A stretch of 60,349 nt of DNA, taken from NCBI GenBank assembly GCA_905235745.1, contig CAJOMN010000023.1, forward strand, positions 1-60,349, written 5' to 3'. The stretch's first letter is position 1. Each line of letters begins with the position of its first letter. Source of the DNA: an uncultured Lachnospiraceae bacterium. GTDB lineage: Bacteria; Bacillota; Clostridia; Lachnospirales; Lachnospiraceae. Of the stretch, positions 8,350-16,324 are shown piece by piece. The notes beneath the pieces are model-generated. The model saw only the letters and a program-made list of their open reading frames with translations, was not told the DNA's origin and did no database searches. The translations under genes were made by a program, and so were the position numbers.

Positions 8350-8682
8350 ATGTTTAATCAAGAATATCTTCCGTGTAACAGACAGATTCATATCAAGCTT
8401 TCGGACGAGGAATTAAAAATGATCCAAATGGGTTTCAAGAACATGAGTGCCTATATCAGAAAAATGGCGATTGATGGATATTACATCAAAGTAGATTTTA
8501 CTGAAATTCATGAGCTTGCCAAGATGATGTGCATCGATAGCAGAAACATTAATCAGATTGCAAAAGCAGCCAATACCTATGGATGGGTTGATGAAAAAAT
8601 CATCGCTGATATGAAAGCTGAGCATGAGAAAGTTCTGGAAACAGTAAAACAGTATTTTGATAAATTACTTGAAATCATGTAA
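8350..8682 (+). CDS. mobC: MobC-type plasmid mobilization relaxosome protein
   Basis: The protein has 110 residues. The N-terminal ribbon-helix-helix begins RQIHIKLSDEELKMIQM, followed by MSAYIRKMAIDGYYIKVD and then an INQIAKAAN helix, which is the MobC (PF05713-type) pattern. MobC binds oriT and assists a relaxase. The RBS GAAGGAG lies 9 bp before the ATG. The relaxase gene that normally follows mobC is absent here, so the product could only serve a relaxase supplied in trans. Confidence 0.88.
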   Translation: MFNQEYLPCNRQIHIKLSDEELKMIQMGFKNMSAYIRKMAIDGYYIKVDFTEIHELAKMMCIDSRNINQIAKAANTYGWVDEKIIADMKAEHEKVLETVKQYFDKLLEIM

Positions 8683-8863
8683 CCCCGGAAAAATGTTTTT
8701 GAGCCTGCTTGCAGGCGTAGCTTGTCGATGGAAAATCGGCAATCAGGGGGATTGGGGATATCTCCCCAACAAGCAAAATCGCATCAGGTGTACACCGATG
8801 CACTGCTTGCCAATTTATGAGCAACTAAATTTTCAATATGTAAAAAGAAAGGATTAAGTAAAG
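8683..8863. other. Non-coding spacer with two perfect hairpins where a relaxase would be expected
   Basis: GCCTGC-TT-GCAGGC (8706-8719) and TGGGGA-TATC-TCCCCA (near 8755-8770) are perfect 6-bp stems. A 66-codon frame covers this stretch but has no ribosome site and no recognisable protein. It may be the scar of relaxase loss or a structured RNA. Confidence 0.4.
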
Positions 8864-9280
8864 ATGACAATTACAGAATATGAAGAATTCATGAATGACA
8901 CAAGATTGTTTTACAGGCTTCCTAAGAGATTGTTTGAGGATCCTACATTCAGAGAAATGTCGACTGATGCAAAAGCGCTATACATGCTCTTGCTTGATCG
9001 CAGGTGCTTATTGGATATCAATGGAAGTGATTGGCGGGATGATCATGGATGTGTGTTTATTTATTTTACGGTCGAAGAGATGATGAGGCTTTTGAATTGT
9101 GGGAATAAAAAGGTCAATGAGGTTTTGAAAGAACTTGAGAAGTATGAGCTTATTCAAAGGCACCGCAGGGGGCTTGGTAAACCAAACAGGATTTACGTTT
9201 ATGATCTGCTTTCACCGCACAATCCAAATTGGAGACCTGTTGTAATGACTATTACGGAAGGAGATGAGAAATATGCCTAA
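8864..9280 (+). CDS. Replication initiator protein, RepA_N-terminal domain
   Basis: The 138-residue protein carries the RepA_N signature: FYRLPKRLFEDPTFREMSTDAKALYMLLLDR, described here by its FYRLP and STDAK elements, then VFIYFTVEEMMRLLNCGNKKV (a winged helix) and a short basic tail. Full plasmid initiators are longer, but ICEs and IMEs often carry this short form. It probably binds an origin near 8.0-8.3 kb and supports replication of the excised circle. An RBS, AGAAAGGATTAAG, precedes the ATG. It overlaps the excisionase gene start region by a few bases. Confidence 0.8.
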   Translation: MTITEYEEFMNDTRLFYRLPKRLFEDPTFREMSTDAKALYMLLLDRRCLLDINGSDWRDDHGCVFIYFTVEEMMRLLNCGNKKVNEVLKELEKYELIQRHRRGLGKPNRIYVYDLLSPHNPNWRPVVMTITEGDEKYA

Positions 9281-9632
9281 CAATGATTTTGACCGCAACA
9301 ACACTAACGGAATAACAGTAATAAATGAAATCACAGCAAAACCTGCTAAAGTTCCGACAATGGTTCCGCTTGCCTATGGAATTCTTTGTGAGTTGAAGAA
9401 GACTATGAAAGAAACGGTTCCTGTAAAGGAGATAAAAGATAATGTCTCCATTGCAGACAAGTATTCTCTGTCGGTTCAGGAAGCTGCAGAGTACTACGGT
9501 ATTGGGGAAAAGAGACTCAGAAGTATTTTATCAGAGCACTACAATGAGCCGTTTATTCTTGAGATAGGATCGCATCAGCGCATTAAAAGAAGACTCTTCG
9601 AAGAGTTTCTTGATCAGGCGACGGCGGTATAA
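9273..9632 (+). CDS. xis: Tn916-type excisionase
   Basis: The product has 119 residues. The C-terminal 65 residues are the Xis winged helix (LSVQEAAEYYGIGEKRLRSIL ... IGSHQRIKRRLFEEFL), which is the Tn916 family pattern. The N-terminal half is a poorly conserved extension. I choose ATG 9273 because GGAAGGAG is 9 bp upstream, whereas ATG 9264 abuts it. Xis would bend the attachment sites and direct Int to excise the element. It sits directly upstream of int, as in Tn916. Confidence 0.85.
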   Translation: MPNNDFDRNNTNGITVINEITAKPAKVPTMVPLAYGILCELKKTMKETVPVKEIKDNVSIADKYSLSVQEAAEYYGIGEKRLRSILSEHYNEPFILEIGSHQRIKRRLFEEFLDQATAV

Positions 9633-9675
9633 AAAGCACATTAAATAATGAAAACAGAACAAAAAATACATGGCA

Positions 9676-9730
9676 GGCGAACGGCTCGATTGATATAATA
9701 TCAATGTCGGGTAGTTCGCCTTTTCTATTT
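9676..9730 (+). terminator. Long hairpin with T-rich tail between xis and int
   Basis: GGCGAAC (9676-9682) pairs with GTTCGCC (9714-9720), followed by TTTTCTATTT. The loop contains a perfect 15-nt palindrome, TTGATATAATATCAA. It probably limits read-through into int; the inner palindrome could also be a protein-binding site. Confidence 0.6.
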
Positions 9731-9750
9731 TGATAAGGAGGACTACAAAT

Positions 9751-10944
9751 ATGAGTGAAAAAAGAAAGGATAACAGAGGAAGAGTTTTACACAACGGAGA
9801 GATCCAGCGTAAGGACGGAAGGTATCAGTTCAAGTATATAGATGCCAACGGAAAAGAAAAATTCGTTTACAGTTGGAGGCTTGACCACAATGATGCTACG
9901 CCACAAGGAAAAGTCAGAACTTTATCACTAAGGGAAATGGAACGTCAGATTCAGGCTGATCTGTTTGATAACATCGTTTCAAACGGTGGCAATATGACAG
10001 TGCTGGAACTTGTGGAGAAATATATTTCAACGAAGACTGGTGTAAGACCGACAACAAAAGCAGGGTACAAGACGGTGATCAATTTCCTGAGAAAGGATCC
10101 TTTTGGCAGGAAGCGCATTGATACCGTGCGTCTTTCAGATGCAAAATGCTGGCTGATTAAGCTTCAGGCAGATGGAAAGAGTTACAGTTCGATTCATTCT
10201 TTGCGAGGCGTCTTAAGACCTGCTTTTAAGATGGCTGTAGACGATGACCTTATTCGAAAGAGTCCGTTTGACTTTGAACTTGCATCTGTGATCGTCAATG
10301 ACAGTCATACCAGGCTTTCAATAACCAGGGAAGAAGAGAGAAAATTCCTTAAGTTTGTGAAAGAGGATCCTCATTTTTGCAGATACTATGAAGGAATCTA
10401 TATTCTTTTTCATACGGGACTTCGTATTTCGGAGTTCTGCGGACTGACTCTTGGAGACATTGATTTTGAAAATCATAAGATCAATGTAGATCATCAGCTT
10501 CAGAAACGGGCTCATATCGGTTATTACATTGAAAGCACCAAGACCACGTGCGGAACCAGAGTGCTGCCTATGACGGAAGATGTTGAGGCTTGCTTTAGGA
10601 AGATTATTGCGGAGCGTAACGCACCCAAGGTTGAGCCGATAGTTGACGGGTATACCGGATTTCTATACTACGACAAGGATGGAAGTATTACCTACTCGCT
10701 TCACTGGGATCATTATTTTAAGCATATAGTGGACAAGTATAATTCCATCTACAAGCTTCAGATGCCCAAGATTACACCTCATGTATGCCGCCATACCTAC
10801 TGCTCTAACATGGCGAAGTCCGGGATGAATCCGAAAACGCTTCAGTATCTCATGGGACATGCAGACATCGGAACCACACTTAATGTCTATACTCACGTGA
10901 ATTTCGAGGATGCAAAAGCAGAGATTGAGAAGCTGAATGCCTAG
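9751..10944 (+). CDS. int: Tyrosine integrase, Tn916 family
   Basis: The product has 397 residues. The N-terminal arm-binding domain (DNRGRVLHNGEIQRKDGRYQ) matches Tn916-type integrases. It is followed by a SAM-like core-binding domain and the catalytic domain with the first Arg in HTGLRISEF (~226), HVCRHTYC (~342-347), MGHADIGTT and the Tyr in LNVYTH (~379). ATG 9751 follows AAGGAGG with 8-bp spacing; the in-frame TTG at 9730 precedes that ribosome site. It lies about 145 bp from the right attachment site and presumably integrates the element into the phosphatase gene. Confidence 0.93.
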   Translation: MSEKRKDNRGRVLHNGEIQRKDGRYQFKYIDANGKEKFVYSWRLDHNDATPQGKVRTLSLREMERQIQADLFDNIVSNGGNMTVLELVEKYISTKTGVRPTTKAGYKTVINFLRKDPFGRKRIDTVRLSDAKCWLIKLQADGKSYSSIHSLRGVLRPAFKMAVDDDLIRKSPFDFELASVIVNDSHTRLSITREEERKFLKFVKEDPHFCRYYEGIYILFHTGLRISEFCGLTLGDIDFENHKINVDHQLQKRAHIGYYIESTKTTCGTRVLPMTEDVEACFRKIIAERNAPKVEPIVDGYTGFLYYDKDGSITYSLHWDHYFKHIVDKYNSIYKLQMPKITPHVCRHTYCSNMAKSGMNPKTLQYLMGHADIGTTLNVYTHVNFEDAKAEIEKLNA

Positions 10945-10954
10945 TGAAAAACTT

Positions 10955-11060
10955 AAGGTGTAAACGAAAAATATTTACACCTTACTTTACACCTTTTGCC
11001 GGTGTAAATATGCCAAAATATGCATATATTATGCCGGCAAATGAAAATGCAAAAGGTGTT
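10955..11060. repeat. Cluster of TTTACACCTT-type arm sites at the integrase end
   Basis: AAGGTGTAAA at 10955, TTTACACCTT at 10974 and 10986, GGTGTAAA at 11001 and AAGGTGTT at 11053. The same decamer is duplicated at the left end. The mixed orientation and 11-12 bp spacing suit integrase or Xis arm-type binding. Confidence 0.6.
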
Positions 11061-11089
11061 AAAACCCTGATAAAACAAGGAAAAACGAT

Positions 11090-11121
11090 ATGATTAAGAT
11101 ACTATTTATCTGCCACGGCAA
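11090..11121 (+). repeat. Right attachment site inside the phosphatase coding start
   Basis: This is the counterpart of the copy at 2519, sharing about 25 of 30 bases. The crossover probably lies in ATCTGCCA. Upstream of it the sequence is element DNA, so the element supplies the start codon and first residues of the present phosphatase gene. Confidence 0.7.
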
Positions 11122-11548
11122 CATCTGCCGCAGTGTCAGTGCGCAGTATATATTCAACCAAATGATAGAGGAAGGGCATCTGTGGGATAAACTGTTCTGT
11201 GATTCCGCGGCAACATCCACGGAGGAGATCGGCAATCCGATATATCCGCCGATGAGGCGGGCGCTGGCAGATCATCATGTGCCGATAGGAGATCACCGGG
11301 CGAGACAGATGCGTCGGTCTGACTACGATGAATATGATCTTATTATTGGCATGGACAGCGAAAACATGTATTATATCAAGAGGATACTCGGCGCCGATCC
11401 CGAGGGAAAAGTACACACCCTCATGGAATACACCGATTCCCCGGATGAACTGATAGACGACCCCTGGTATACGAGAGATTTTGAAGAGGCTTACCGCCTA
11501 ATCAGAAAGGGATGCAGGGCGCTGCTTGAGTATCTGATACCGGGATGA
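11090..11548 (+). CDS. Low-molecular-weight protein tyrosine phosphatase
   Basis: The protein has 152 residues. The P-loop CHGNICRS (residues ~8-15) supplies the nucleophilic Cys and Arg, and DDPWY near residue 124 gives the general-acid Asp, so the active site is complete. It probably dephosphorylates tyrosine (or arginine) residues in the cytoplasm. The element's right junction falls within the first ten codons, so the N-terminus and ribosome site (ACAAGG) are element-derived, yet the frame is preserved. A capA-like gene begins 12 bp downstream, which hints at a role in surface-polymer control. Confidence 0.92.
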   Translation: MIKILFICHGNICRSVSAQYIFNQMIEEGHLWDKLFCDSAATSTEEIGNPIYPPMRRALADHHVPIGDHRARQMRRSDYDEYDLIIGMDSENMYYIKRILGADPEGKVHTLMEYTDSPDELIDDPWYTRDFEEAYRLIRKGCRALLEYLIPG

Positions 11549-11560
11549 GAGCATTAGAGC

Positions 11561-12769
11561 ATGAATTCTATTCATAAGGCAACTTCGTTATTTATAACAG
11601 CGGTCATTGCCACAGCAGCTTTTGTATTCTGCTGTCCCGTAAATGCTGTCTGCGCACAGTCCGCCAGGGCAAATAAAGGGAGTACAAAAGCCTGGAAGCC
11701 CCCGGTTGTCGCGCACACGAATGCCGGCTTCGATGATTTTACGGTAGTGATGGTCGGAGACATACTGCTTCACGACGGGATCGAAAAGTGTGCATTGCGC
11801 GAAGACGGCAGTTATGATTTTGCCGAGATATTCAGACACACGAAGGACGAGATAGAGGCGGCTGATCTGGCGATCGTCAATCAGGAAGTGATCATAGGAG
11901 GCGAAGACCTTCACATAAGTGGATATCCGAGTTTTAATGCACCGTATGAGATCGCGGACGATCTTGCCGAAACGGGCTTCGATGTAATATGTCATGCCAC
12001 GAATCACGCGCTGGACAGAGGGAAGAAGGGTATTGAAAACTGTCTTATGTACTGGCGGGACAATTATCCGCAGATCCGGACTGTCGGTATCTATGACTCT
12101 ACGGAAGAAAGCAGTGAAATATGCATCTATGAGAAGGACGGTTATAAAATAGCCGTTCTTAACTATACATATGGAACAAACGGGATACCTCTCCCGAAGG
12201 ATATGCCATATGCGGTCAGTCTGTTGCAGGAGGACAGGGTCAGAGATGATCTTGCCAGGGCTGAGAAAGAGGCTGATTTTACGATAGTATGCCCGCACTG
12301 GGGAACCGAATACAATCTCGGCGTTTCCGCGATGCAGGAGAAATGGGCGAAGATATTTGCCGACAACGGTGCCGACCTGATAATAGGAACACACCCGCAT
12401 GTCATCGAGCCGCTTGATACAGTGAAGACCGATGACGGAAGGAGCGTTCCCGTATACTACTCGCTCGGAAATTATGTCAACTGGACGAGCGGACAGGGCA
12501 CGGGCGTTGCGAACAGAATGGTCGGCGCAATGGCAGTAGTCACGCTTGTGAAGGACGCGGCCGGAAATGTCACGGTGGACGACTATGGCGTCAAGCCGCT
12601 TGTTTGTCATGTGGAGTCCGAAACCGACGGTGCCACCGTGTATTTTCTCGATGACTATACACAGGCACAATCACTGCTTAATGAGATAAGATATCGGGAC
12701 GGTAACTTTTCATATAAATATTGTGTGGATTTATGTTACAGTATATATGACAAGTCTCTGTGGAGGTAA
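11561..12769 (+). CDS. CapA family protein (poly-gamma-glutamate capsule-type metallophosphatase fold)
   Basis: The 402-residue protein begins with a signal peptide (SLFITAVIATAAFVFCCPVNAVCA). The PGA_cap domain then shows VVMVGDILLH, VNQEVIIGG, CHATNHALDRG, VCPHWGTEYN and IIGTHPHVIEP, the metal-binding Asp, Asn and His residues of the calcineurin-like fold. Members take part in capsule or cell-wall polymer metabolism at the outer membrane face. It is exported or membrane-anchored. It lies between the phosphatase and a sensor kinase with 12-bp and 3-bp gaps, so all three are likely co-transcribed. Confidence 0.9.
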   Translation: MNSIHKATSLFITAVIATAAFVFCCPVNAVCAQSARANKGSTKAWKPPVVAHTNAGFDDFTVVMVGDILLHDGIEKCALREDGSYDFAEIFRHTKDEIEAADLAIVNQEVIIGGEDLHISGYPSFNAPYEIADDLAETGFDVICHATNHALDRGKKGIENCLMYWRDNYPQIRTVGIYDSTEESSEICIYEKDGYKIAVLNYTYGTNGIPLPKDMPYAVSLLQEDRVRDDLARAEKEADFTIVCPHWGTEYNLGVSAMQEKWAKIFADNGADLIIGTHPHVIEPLDTVKTDDGRSVPVYYSLGNYVNWTSGQGTGVANRMVGAMAVVTLVKDAAGNVTVDDYGVKPLVCHVESETDGATVYFLDDYTQAQSLLNEIRYRDGNFSYKYCVDLCYSIYDKSLWR

Positions 12770-12772
12770 TAG

Positions 12773-14983
12773 ATGTATCACTTTGTCATATTCATGGAGT
12801 ATTTCACGATACTGGCACTGTTTGTGGAGTGCTGGATCGCTATCAAGAATTGGAGCTCCAAGCTTCATGCATATATGTTTTTCTACTGTGTCTGCAATCT
12901 TCTCTATAATGCGGGAGTACTTCTGGAGCTTCGTTCGAAGACCGAGGACGCATATGTGGTAGCACTCAAGCTCGGATATATGGGGCGGTTGTGGATAGGT
13001 CTGGCGCTTCTTCTGTTCGGCGCTGAAATGTGCCGTGTCCGCATTCCGGGCGTTGTGACGGGGATACTTGCCGCGATCCATGCATATATCTATGCGCTTA
13101 TACTTAACCTTGAGAGCAACGACCTTTATTACGACTATACCGAGTTCGTGATACAGGACGGTTTTCCGAGACTGCTTCACCACGGGGGATTTTTCTATCA
13201 GGTGCAGACGATCATGTCGGTTGGTTACACGATTGTCGGATGTGCCATGATAGTATACTCGTTTGTCAAGGAAAAGAACAAAACCGCCAAGAGACGCTTG
13301 GGTGTAATGGTCATTGCCCTGGTATCCATCGGCGTTTCCTATATAATGTATATCTTCAAGCTCGTACCGCTTGCTAAGATTTATGATGTAACGATATTTG
13401 GATTTGCGTTCGGGACTATATTCATGCTTATAGCCAAATATAATCTGCTTGATGCAGAGACCGTTGCAAGGAACTACGTGGTCGACGAGCTGTCCGAAGG
13501 AATAATCGTTGTTGACAATGAGGGCAAGATAAGCTATCACAACAAGCCTGCCGAGAAACTGTTCCCGGAACTTGGCAAAGTGATCATTCCCGCGAGCAAA
13601 ATGGATGATATCCTCGAACGCGTTAAAATAGCCATGCTGTGTGATGAACCGATCAAGATGAATGACAGGATCTATACCCCCAGAGTCAATCCTCTCATAC
13701 AGAACGGAACAAATGTCGGTGTGCTGTACGTGCTTGCCGATGACAGCGAGCACTACCGGTACATGGACGAGCTGCGCGAACAAAAGCAGATTGCGGATGA
13801 TGCCAATAATGCCAAATCCCAGTTCCTTGCCAATATGTCACATGAGATCAGGACGCCGATCAATGCGATACTCGGCATGGGAGAGATGATCCTCCGTGAA
13901 AGTCATGAGAAAGAGATCATAGAATACGCCGGGGATATACAGACTTCCGGACAGACGCTTCTGGCACTTATCAACGATATTCTTGATTTTTCCAAGGTTG
14001 AAGAGGGCAAAATGGAGATAATCCCCGTCCAGTACGAGCCCGAAGCCATGATAAACGATATAGTCAACATGATCAAAGACAGGGCGCAGAAGAAGGGGCT
14101 TGATTTTAAGGTTGAATTTGACAAGGATATCCCGCGTCTTCTGAAGGGCGATGAGATAAGGATCAAGCAGTGTGCGCTCAACCTTTTGACCAACGCTGTA
14201 AAGTACACGCATGAGGGACAGGTATGCCTTACTGTCGGATTCGGCAGACTGGATGAAGGTCACATCAGCCTGTCATTTACCGTGTCCGATACGGGGATCG
14301 GGATTAAGAGCGAAGATCTGGATGATCTGTTCTCGCCGTTTATCCGCATAGACGAGCAGAAAAATCGCAGCATAGAAGGCACCGGTCTGGGGATCAGCAT
14401 CACTAACCGCCTGCTTGAGCTTATGAACAGCAAGCTTCATGTTGAGAGTGAATACGGAAAGGGCTCGGTATTTTCGTTTGAAGTTGAGCAGGAGGTTCTG
14501 AACTGGGAGCCTACCGGACAGATGCGGCGAAGAGCCGGGAATGATGAGGGCAGGAAACAGGAGTACAGGGAACTGTTCCACGCCCCGGATGCATCGATAC
14601 TAGTCGTTGATGATATCAGGATGAATCTTACCGTTATCACCAAGCTCCTTCGGAAGACACAGATGAGTATCGATACGGCGCTTTCCGGAAAGCAGGCGAT
14701 AGACATGGTGCAGGACAAGGATTATGACATCGTATTCATAGATCATCTGATGCCGGAAATGGACGGTATAGAGACGCTTAAGAGGATGAAAGAGCTTGAC
14801 AGGCAGCCACAGCCCGTTTATATTGCGCTGACGGCAAATGCCATATCGGGTGCAAGAGAGATGTATCTGAACGAGGGGTTTGCCGACTACATATCCAAAC
14901 CCGTGGAAGGGATCAAGCTCGAACAGCTTATAAAGGGCTATCTTCCCGCCGAAAAACTCCTTGACACGCCTGAAAGCGTGTAA
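12773..14983 (+). CDS. Hybrid sensor histidine kinase with 7TM N-terminus and receiver
   Basis: The protein has 736 residues. Residues 1-225 hold seven hydrophobic segments, like 7TM histidine-kinase receptors. A PAS-like domain (~235-330) follows, then the H-box FLANMSHEIRTPINAILGM (phosphoacceptor His), the ATPase lid (NLLTNAVKYTHEG, DTGIGI, GTGLGIS), and a C-terminal receiver with LVVDD, FIDHLMPEMDG (phosphorylated Asp) and a TANA/K switch pair. The output is unclear, because no Hpt or DNA-binding partner is adjacent. It follows capA by 3 bp. Confidence 0.92.
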   Translation: MYHFVIFMEYFTILALFVECWIAIKNWSSKLHAYMFFYCVCNLLYNAGVLLELRSKTEDAYVVALKLGYMGRLWIGLALLLFGAEMCRVRIPGVVTGILAAIHAYIYALILNLESNDLYYDYTEFVIQDGFPRLLHHGGFFYQVQTIMSVGYTIVGCAMIVYSFVKEKNKTAKRRLGVMVIALVSIGVSYIMYIFKLVPLAKIYDVTIFGFAFGTIFMLIAKYNLLDAETVARNYVVDELSEGIIVVDNEGKISYHNKPAEKLFPELGKVIIPASKMDDILERVKIAMLCDEPIKMNDRIYTPRVNPLIQNGTNVGVLYVLADDSEHYRYMDELREQKQIADDANNAKSQFLANMSHEIRTPINAILGMGEMILRESHEKEIIEYAGDIQTSGQTLLALINDILDFSKVEEGKMEIIPVQYEPEAMINDIVNMIKDRAQKKGLDFKVEFDKDIPRLLKGDEIRIKQCALNLLTNAVKYTHEGQVCLTVGFGRLDEGHISLSFTVSDTGIGIKSEDLDDLFSPFIRIDEQKNRSIEGTGLGISITNRLLELMNSKLHVESEYGKGSVFSFEVEQEVLNWEPTGQMRRRAGNDEGRKQEYRELFHAPDASILVVDDIRMNLTVITKLLRKTQMSIDTALSGKQAIDMVQDKDYDIVFIDHLMPEMDGIETLKRMKELDRQPQPVYIALTANAISGAREMYLNEGFADYISKPVEGIKLEQLIKGYLPAEKLLDTPESV

Positions 14984-14989
14984 TATAAT
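14961..14989 (+). promoter_or_regulatory. Consensus sigma-A promoter for rplM-rpsI
   Basis: TTGACA (14961) and TATAAT (14984) are separated by 17 bp, a perfect match. It overlaps the kinase stop codon. The ~95-nt leader to rplM contains GTCC/GGAC complementarity (near 15016 and 15040), which could be an L13-type autoregulatory leader (inference). Confidence 0.85.
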
Positions 14990-15091
14990 CTGTCAATGTG
15001 ACGGTTCATGTCTGTCCGTAACCATAGCCCCGGTAAGGGACGGATAAGGGCCGCTTTAGTATGTGATATAAGTTTTTTTGGAGGTATTGTC

Positions 15092-15520
15092 ATGAATACA
15101 TATATGCCCAACGAGGCGGCCATAGAGCGTAAATGGTACGTCGTTGACGCGACGGGATGTACTCTCGGTCGTCTGGCATCTGAAGTTGCCAAGGTTCTTC
15201 GCGGTAAGAACAAGCCTATCTTCACGCCTCATGCGGATACAGGTGATTGTGTTATAGTTGTAAATGCCGAGAAGGTTAAAGTTACAGGCCGCAAGCTTGA
15301 TCAGAAGATTTATTATCATCATTCGGAATATGTCGGCGGTATGAAGGAGACCACACTCAGAGAAAAGCTTGATAAGGCTCCGACTGAGGTTGTGGAGCAT
15401 GCGGTTCGGGGAATGCTTCCCAAGGGACCTCTTGGCCGCAAGATGTACAAGAAGCTTTTTGTATATGCGGGACCTGAACATCCTCATGCAGCGCAGAAGC
15501 CCGAAGAGTTGAAGTTTTAA
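15092..15520 (+). CDS. rplM: 50S ribosomal protein L13
   Basis: The product has 142 residues, the standard L13 length, opening [20 protein letters not shown] and carrying [14 protein letters not shown] and [17 protein letters not shown] 15092 is supported by GGAGG at 15080-15084. An in-frame ATG at 15008 would add 28 residues lacking any L13 match. It forms the usual rplM-rpsI pair with an 18-bp gap. Confidence 0.98.
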   Translation: MNTYMPNEAAIERKWYVVDATGCTLGRLASEVAKVLRGKNKPIFTPHADTGDCVIVVNAEKVKVTGRKLDQKIYYHHSEYVGGMKETTLREKLDKAPTEVVEHAVRGMLPKGPLGRKMYKKLFVYAGPEHPHAAQKPEELKF

Positions 15521-15538
15521 GGTGTAAGGAGATAGGAA

Positions 15539-15937
15539 ATGGCTAAAGCAAAAGAGCAGTTCTACGGAACAGGAAGAAGAAAATCAGCCGTTGCAAGAGT
15601 ATATCTGAGGCCCGGCAAAGGCAACATTACGATCAATAAAAGAGATATTGACGACTATTTCGGACTCGAGACGCTCAAGACGATCGTTCGTCAGCCGCTC
15701 GTAGCTACGGAAACGGAGAAGAAATACGATATCAAGGTCAATGTCAAGGGAGGCGGTACAACAGGACAGGCAGGAGCTATCCGCCACGGTATCGCAAGAG
15801 CGCTTCTTAAGGTGGATGAGGACTACCGTCCCACACTTAAGTCAGCGGGCTATCTTACAAGAGATCCTCGTATGAAGGAGAGAAAGAAGCCCGGTCTCAA
15901 AGCAGCGAGACGAGCACCGCAGTTCAGCAAACGTTAG
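15539..15937 (+). CDS. rpsI: 30S ribosomal protein S9
   Basis: The product has 132 residues with [18 protein letters not shown] at the start, [19 protein letters not shown] in the middle, and the invariant basic tail ending in FSKR that reaches the P site. An RBS, TAAGGAGATAGG, is present. It is followed by a strong terminator. Confidence 0.98.
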   Translation: MAKAKEQFYGTGRRKSAVARVYLRPGKGNITINKRDIDDYFGLETLKTIVRQPLVATETEKKYDIKVNVKGGGTTGQAGAIRHGIARALLKVDEDYRPTLKSAGYLTRDPRMKERKKPGLKAARRAPQFSKR

Positions 15938-15948
15938 TATTACATACA

Positions 15949-15985
15949 AACCCCGAAACCTCAACGGTTTTCGGGGTTTTTCTTT
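15949..15985 (+). terminator. Terminator of the rplM-rpsI operon
   Basis: ACCCCGAAA(A)CC and GGTTTTCGGGGT form a strong stem around TCAAC, followed by TTTTTCTTTT. Confidence 0.85.
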
Positions 15986-15995
15986 TCTTTATGCA

Positions 15996-16126
15996 TTTCA
16001 CGTCGAAAAAAGTGAGTTTCACGTCAAATCTATTGTTTATTGCTGTAATTCCCCGATACTATAGTAAACATGAAATGACTTATTCACGCAGGTGCAGTTC
16101 ACGTTGAAAAAAGTGCATTTCACGTA
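15996..16126. promoter_or_regulatory. Two 30-bp operator-like units of paired TTTCACGT boxes
   Basis: TTTCACGTC boxes at 15996 and 16017 and (G/T)TTCACGT boxes at 16097 and 16118 form two units. Each has its boxes 21 bp apart and separated by the shared GAAAAAAGTG. A weaker TTCACGCA is at 16083. Two-turn spacing and near-identity between units point to cooperative regulator binding ahead of the 16.3-18.3 kb genes. Confidence 0.6.
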
Positions 16127-16140
16127 ATATAGGTTTATTT

Positions 16141-16197
16141 GACGCTGTCCCGTAACGATAGAACGATTAGAAACAGCGTCTTATGTTTCAAAGAAAC
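16141..16197 (+). ncRNA. Structured leader: GACGCTGT stem-loop and following small hairpin
   Basis: GACGCTGT (16141-16148) and ACAGCGTC (16173-16180) pair perfectly around a 24-nt loop containing two CGAT(T)AGA motifs. GTTTC-AAA-GAAAC follows directly. Further downstream (16200-16310), GTAGG...CCTAC and CCACG...CGTGG complementarity continues to the first gene. A cis-regulatory leader is inferred; it matches no riboswitch I recognise. Confidence 0.4.
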
Positions 16198-16324
16198 GGA
16201 TTTCAAATAATGAGGAGTGTCGCCCATAAGAATTCGACTACGTCGAAAAGGGCTCCACGTGTAGGCAGGGTTCCCCGCTTCGTGGTTCCCCCTACCAACA
16301 TTTAAAGAACAGGAGGTTCAAAAG

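Larger units (their letters stand above)
2519..11121 (+). mobile_element. Integrative mobilizable element inserted at the 5' end of the phosphotyrosine phosphatase gene
   Basis: Both ends carry the first ten codons of the phosphatase gene (2519 and 11090). Between them lie a Tn916-type integrase and excisionase, a RepA_N-type initiator, MobC, a candidate oriT and a cargo of seven non-mobility genes. TTTACACCTT-type repeats, likely integrase arm sites, lie just inside both ends. The layout (integrase next to its attachment site, excisionase upstream, mobility genes, then cargo) is that of integrative mobilizable elements. No relaxase or conjugation gene is present, so it is either mobilised in trans or a decayed derivative. 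Exact ends depend on the crossover point, which I place within the shared ATCTGCCA core. Confidence 0.75.

Noticed and set aside
8657-8857. A 66-codon frame after mobC
   Set aside because: It overlaps mobC out of frame, lacks a ribosome site and shows no relaxase motif; two hairpins account for the stretch.
11588-12670. A 360-codon minus-strand frame opposite capA
   Set aside because: The composition is that of antisense reading of a conserved gene; capA has intact signal peptide and motifs.
12731-13783. A 350-codon minus-strand frame opposite the histidine kinase
   Set aside because: It lies entirely opposite the 7TM and PAS parts of an intact hybrid kinase and shows no domain.
16024-16060. 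A sigma-28 (flagellar) promoter ahead of the FliD-like gene
   Set aside because: CCGATA is present at 16053 but no TAAA box lies at the required ~15-bp spacing.
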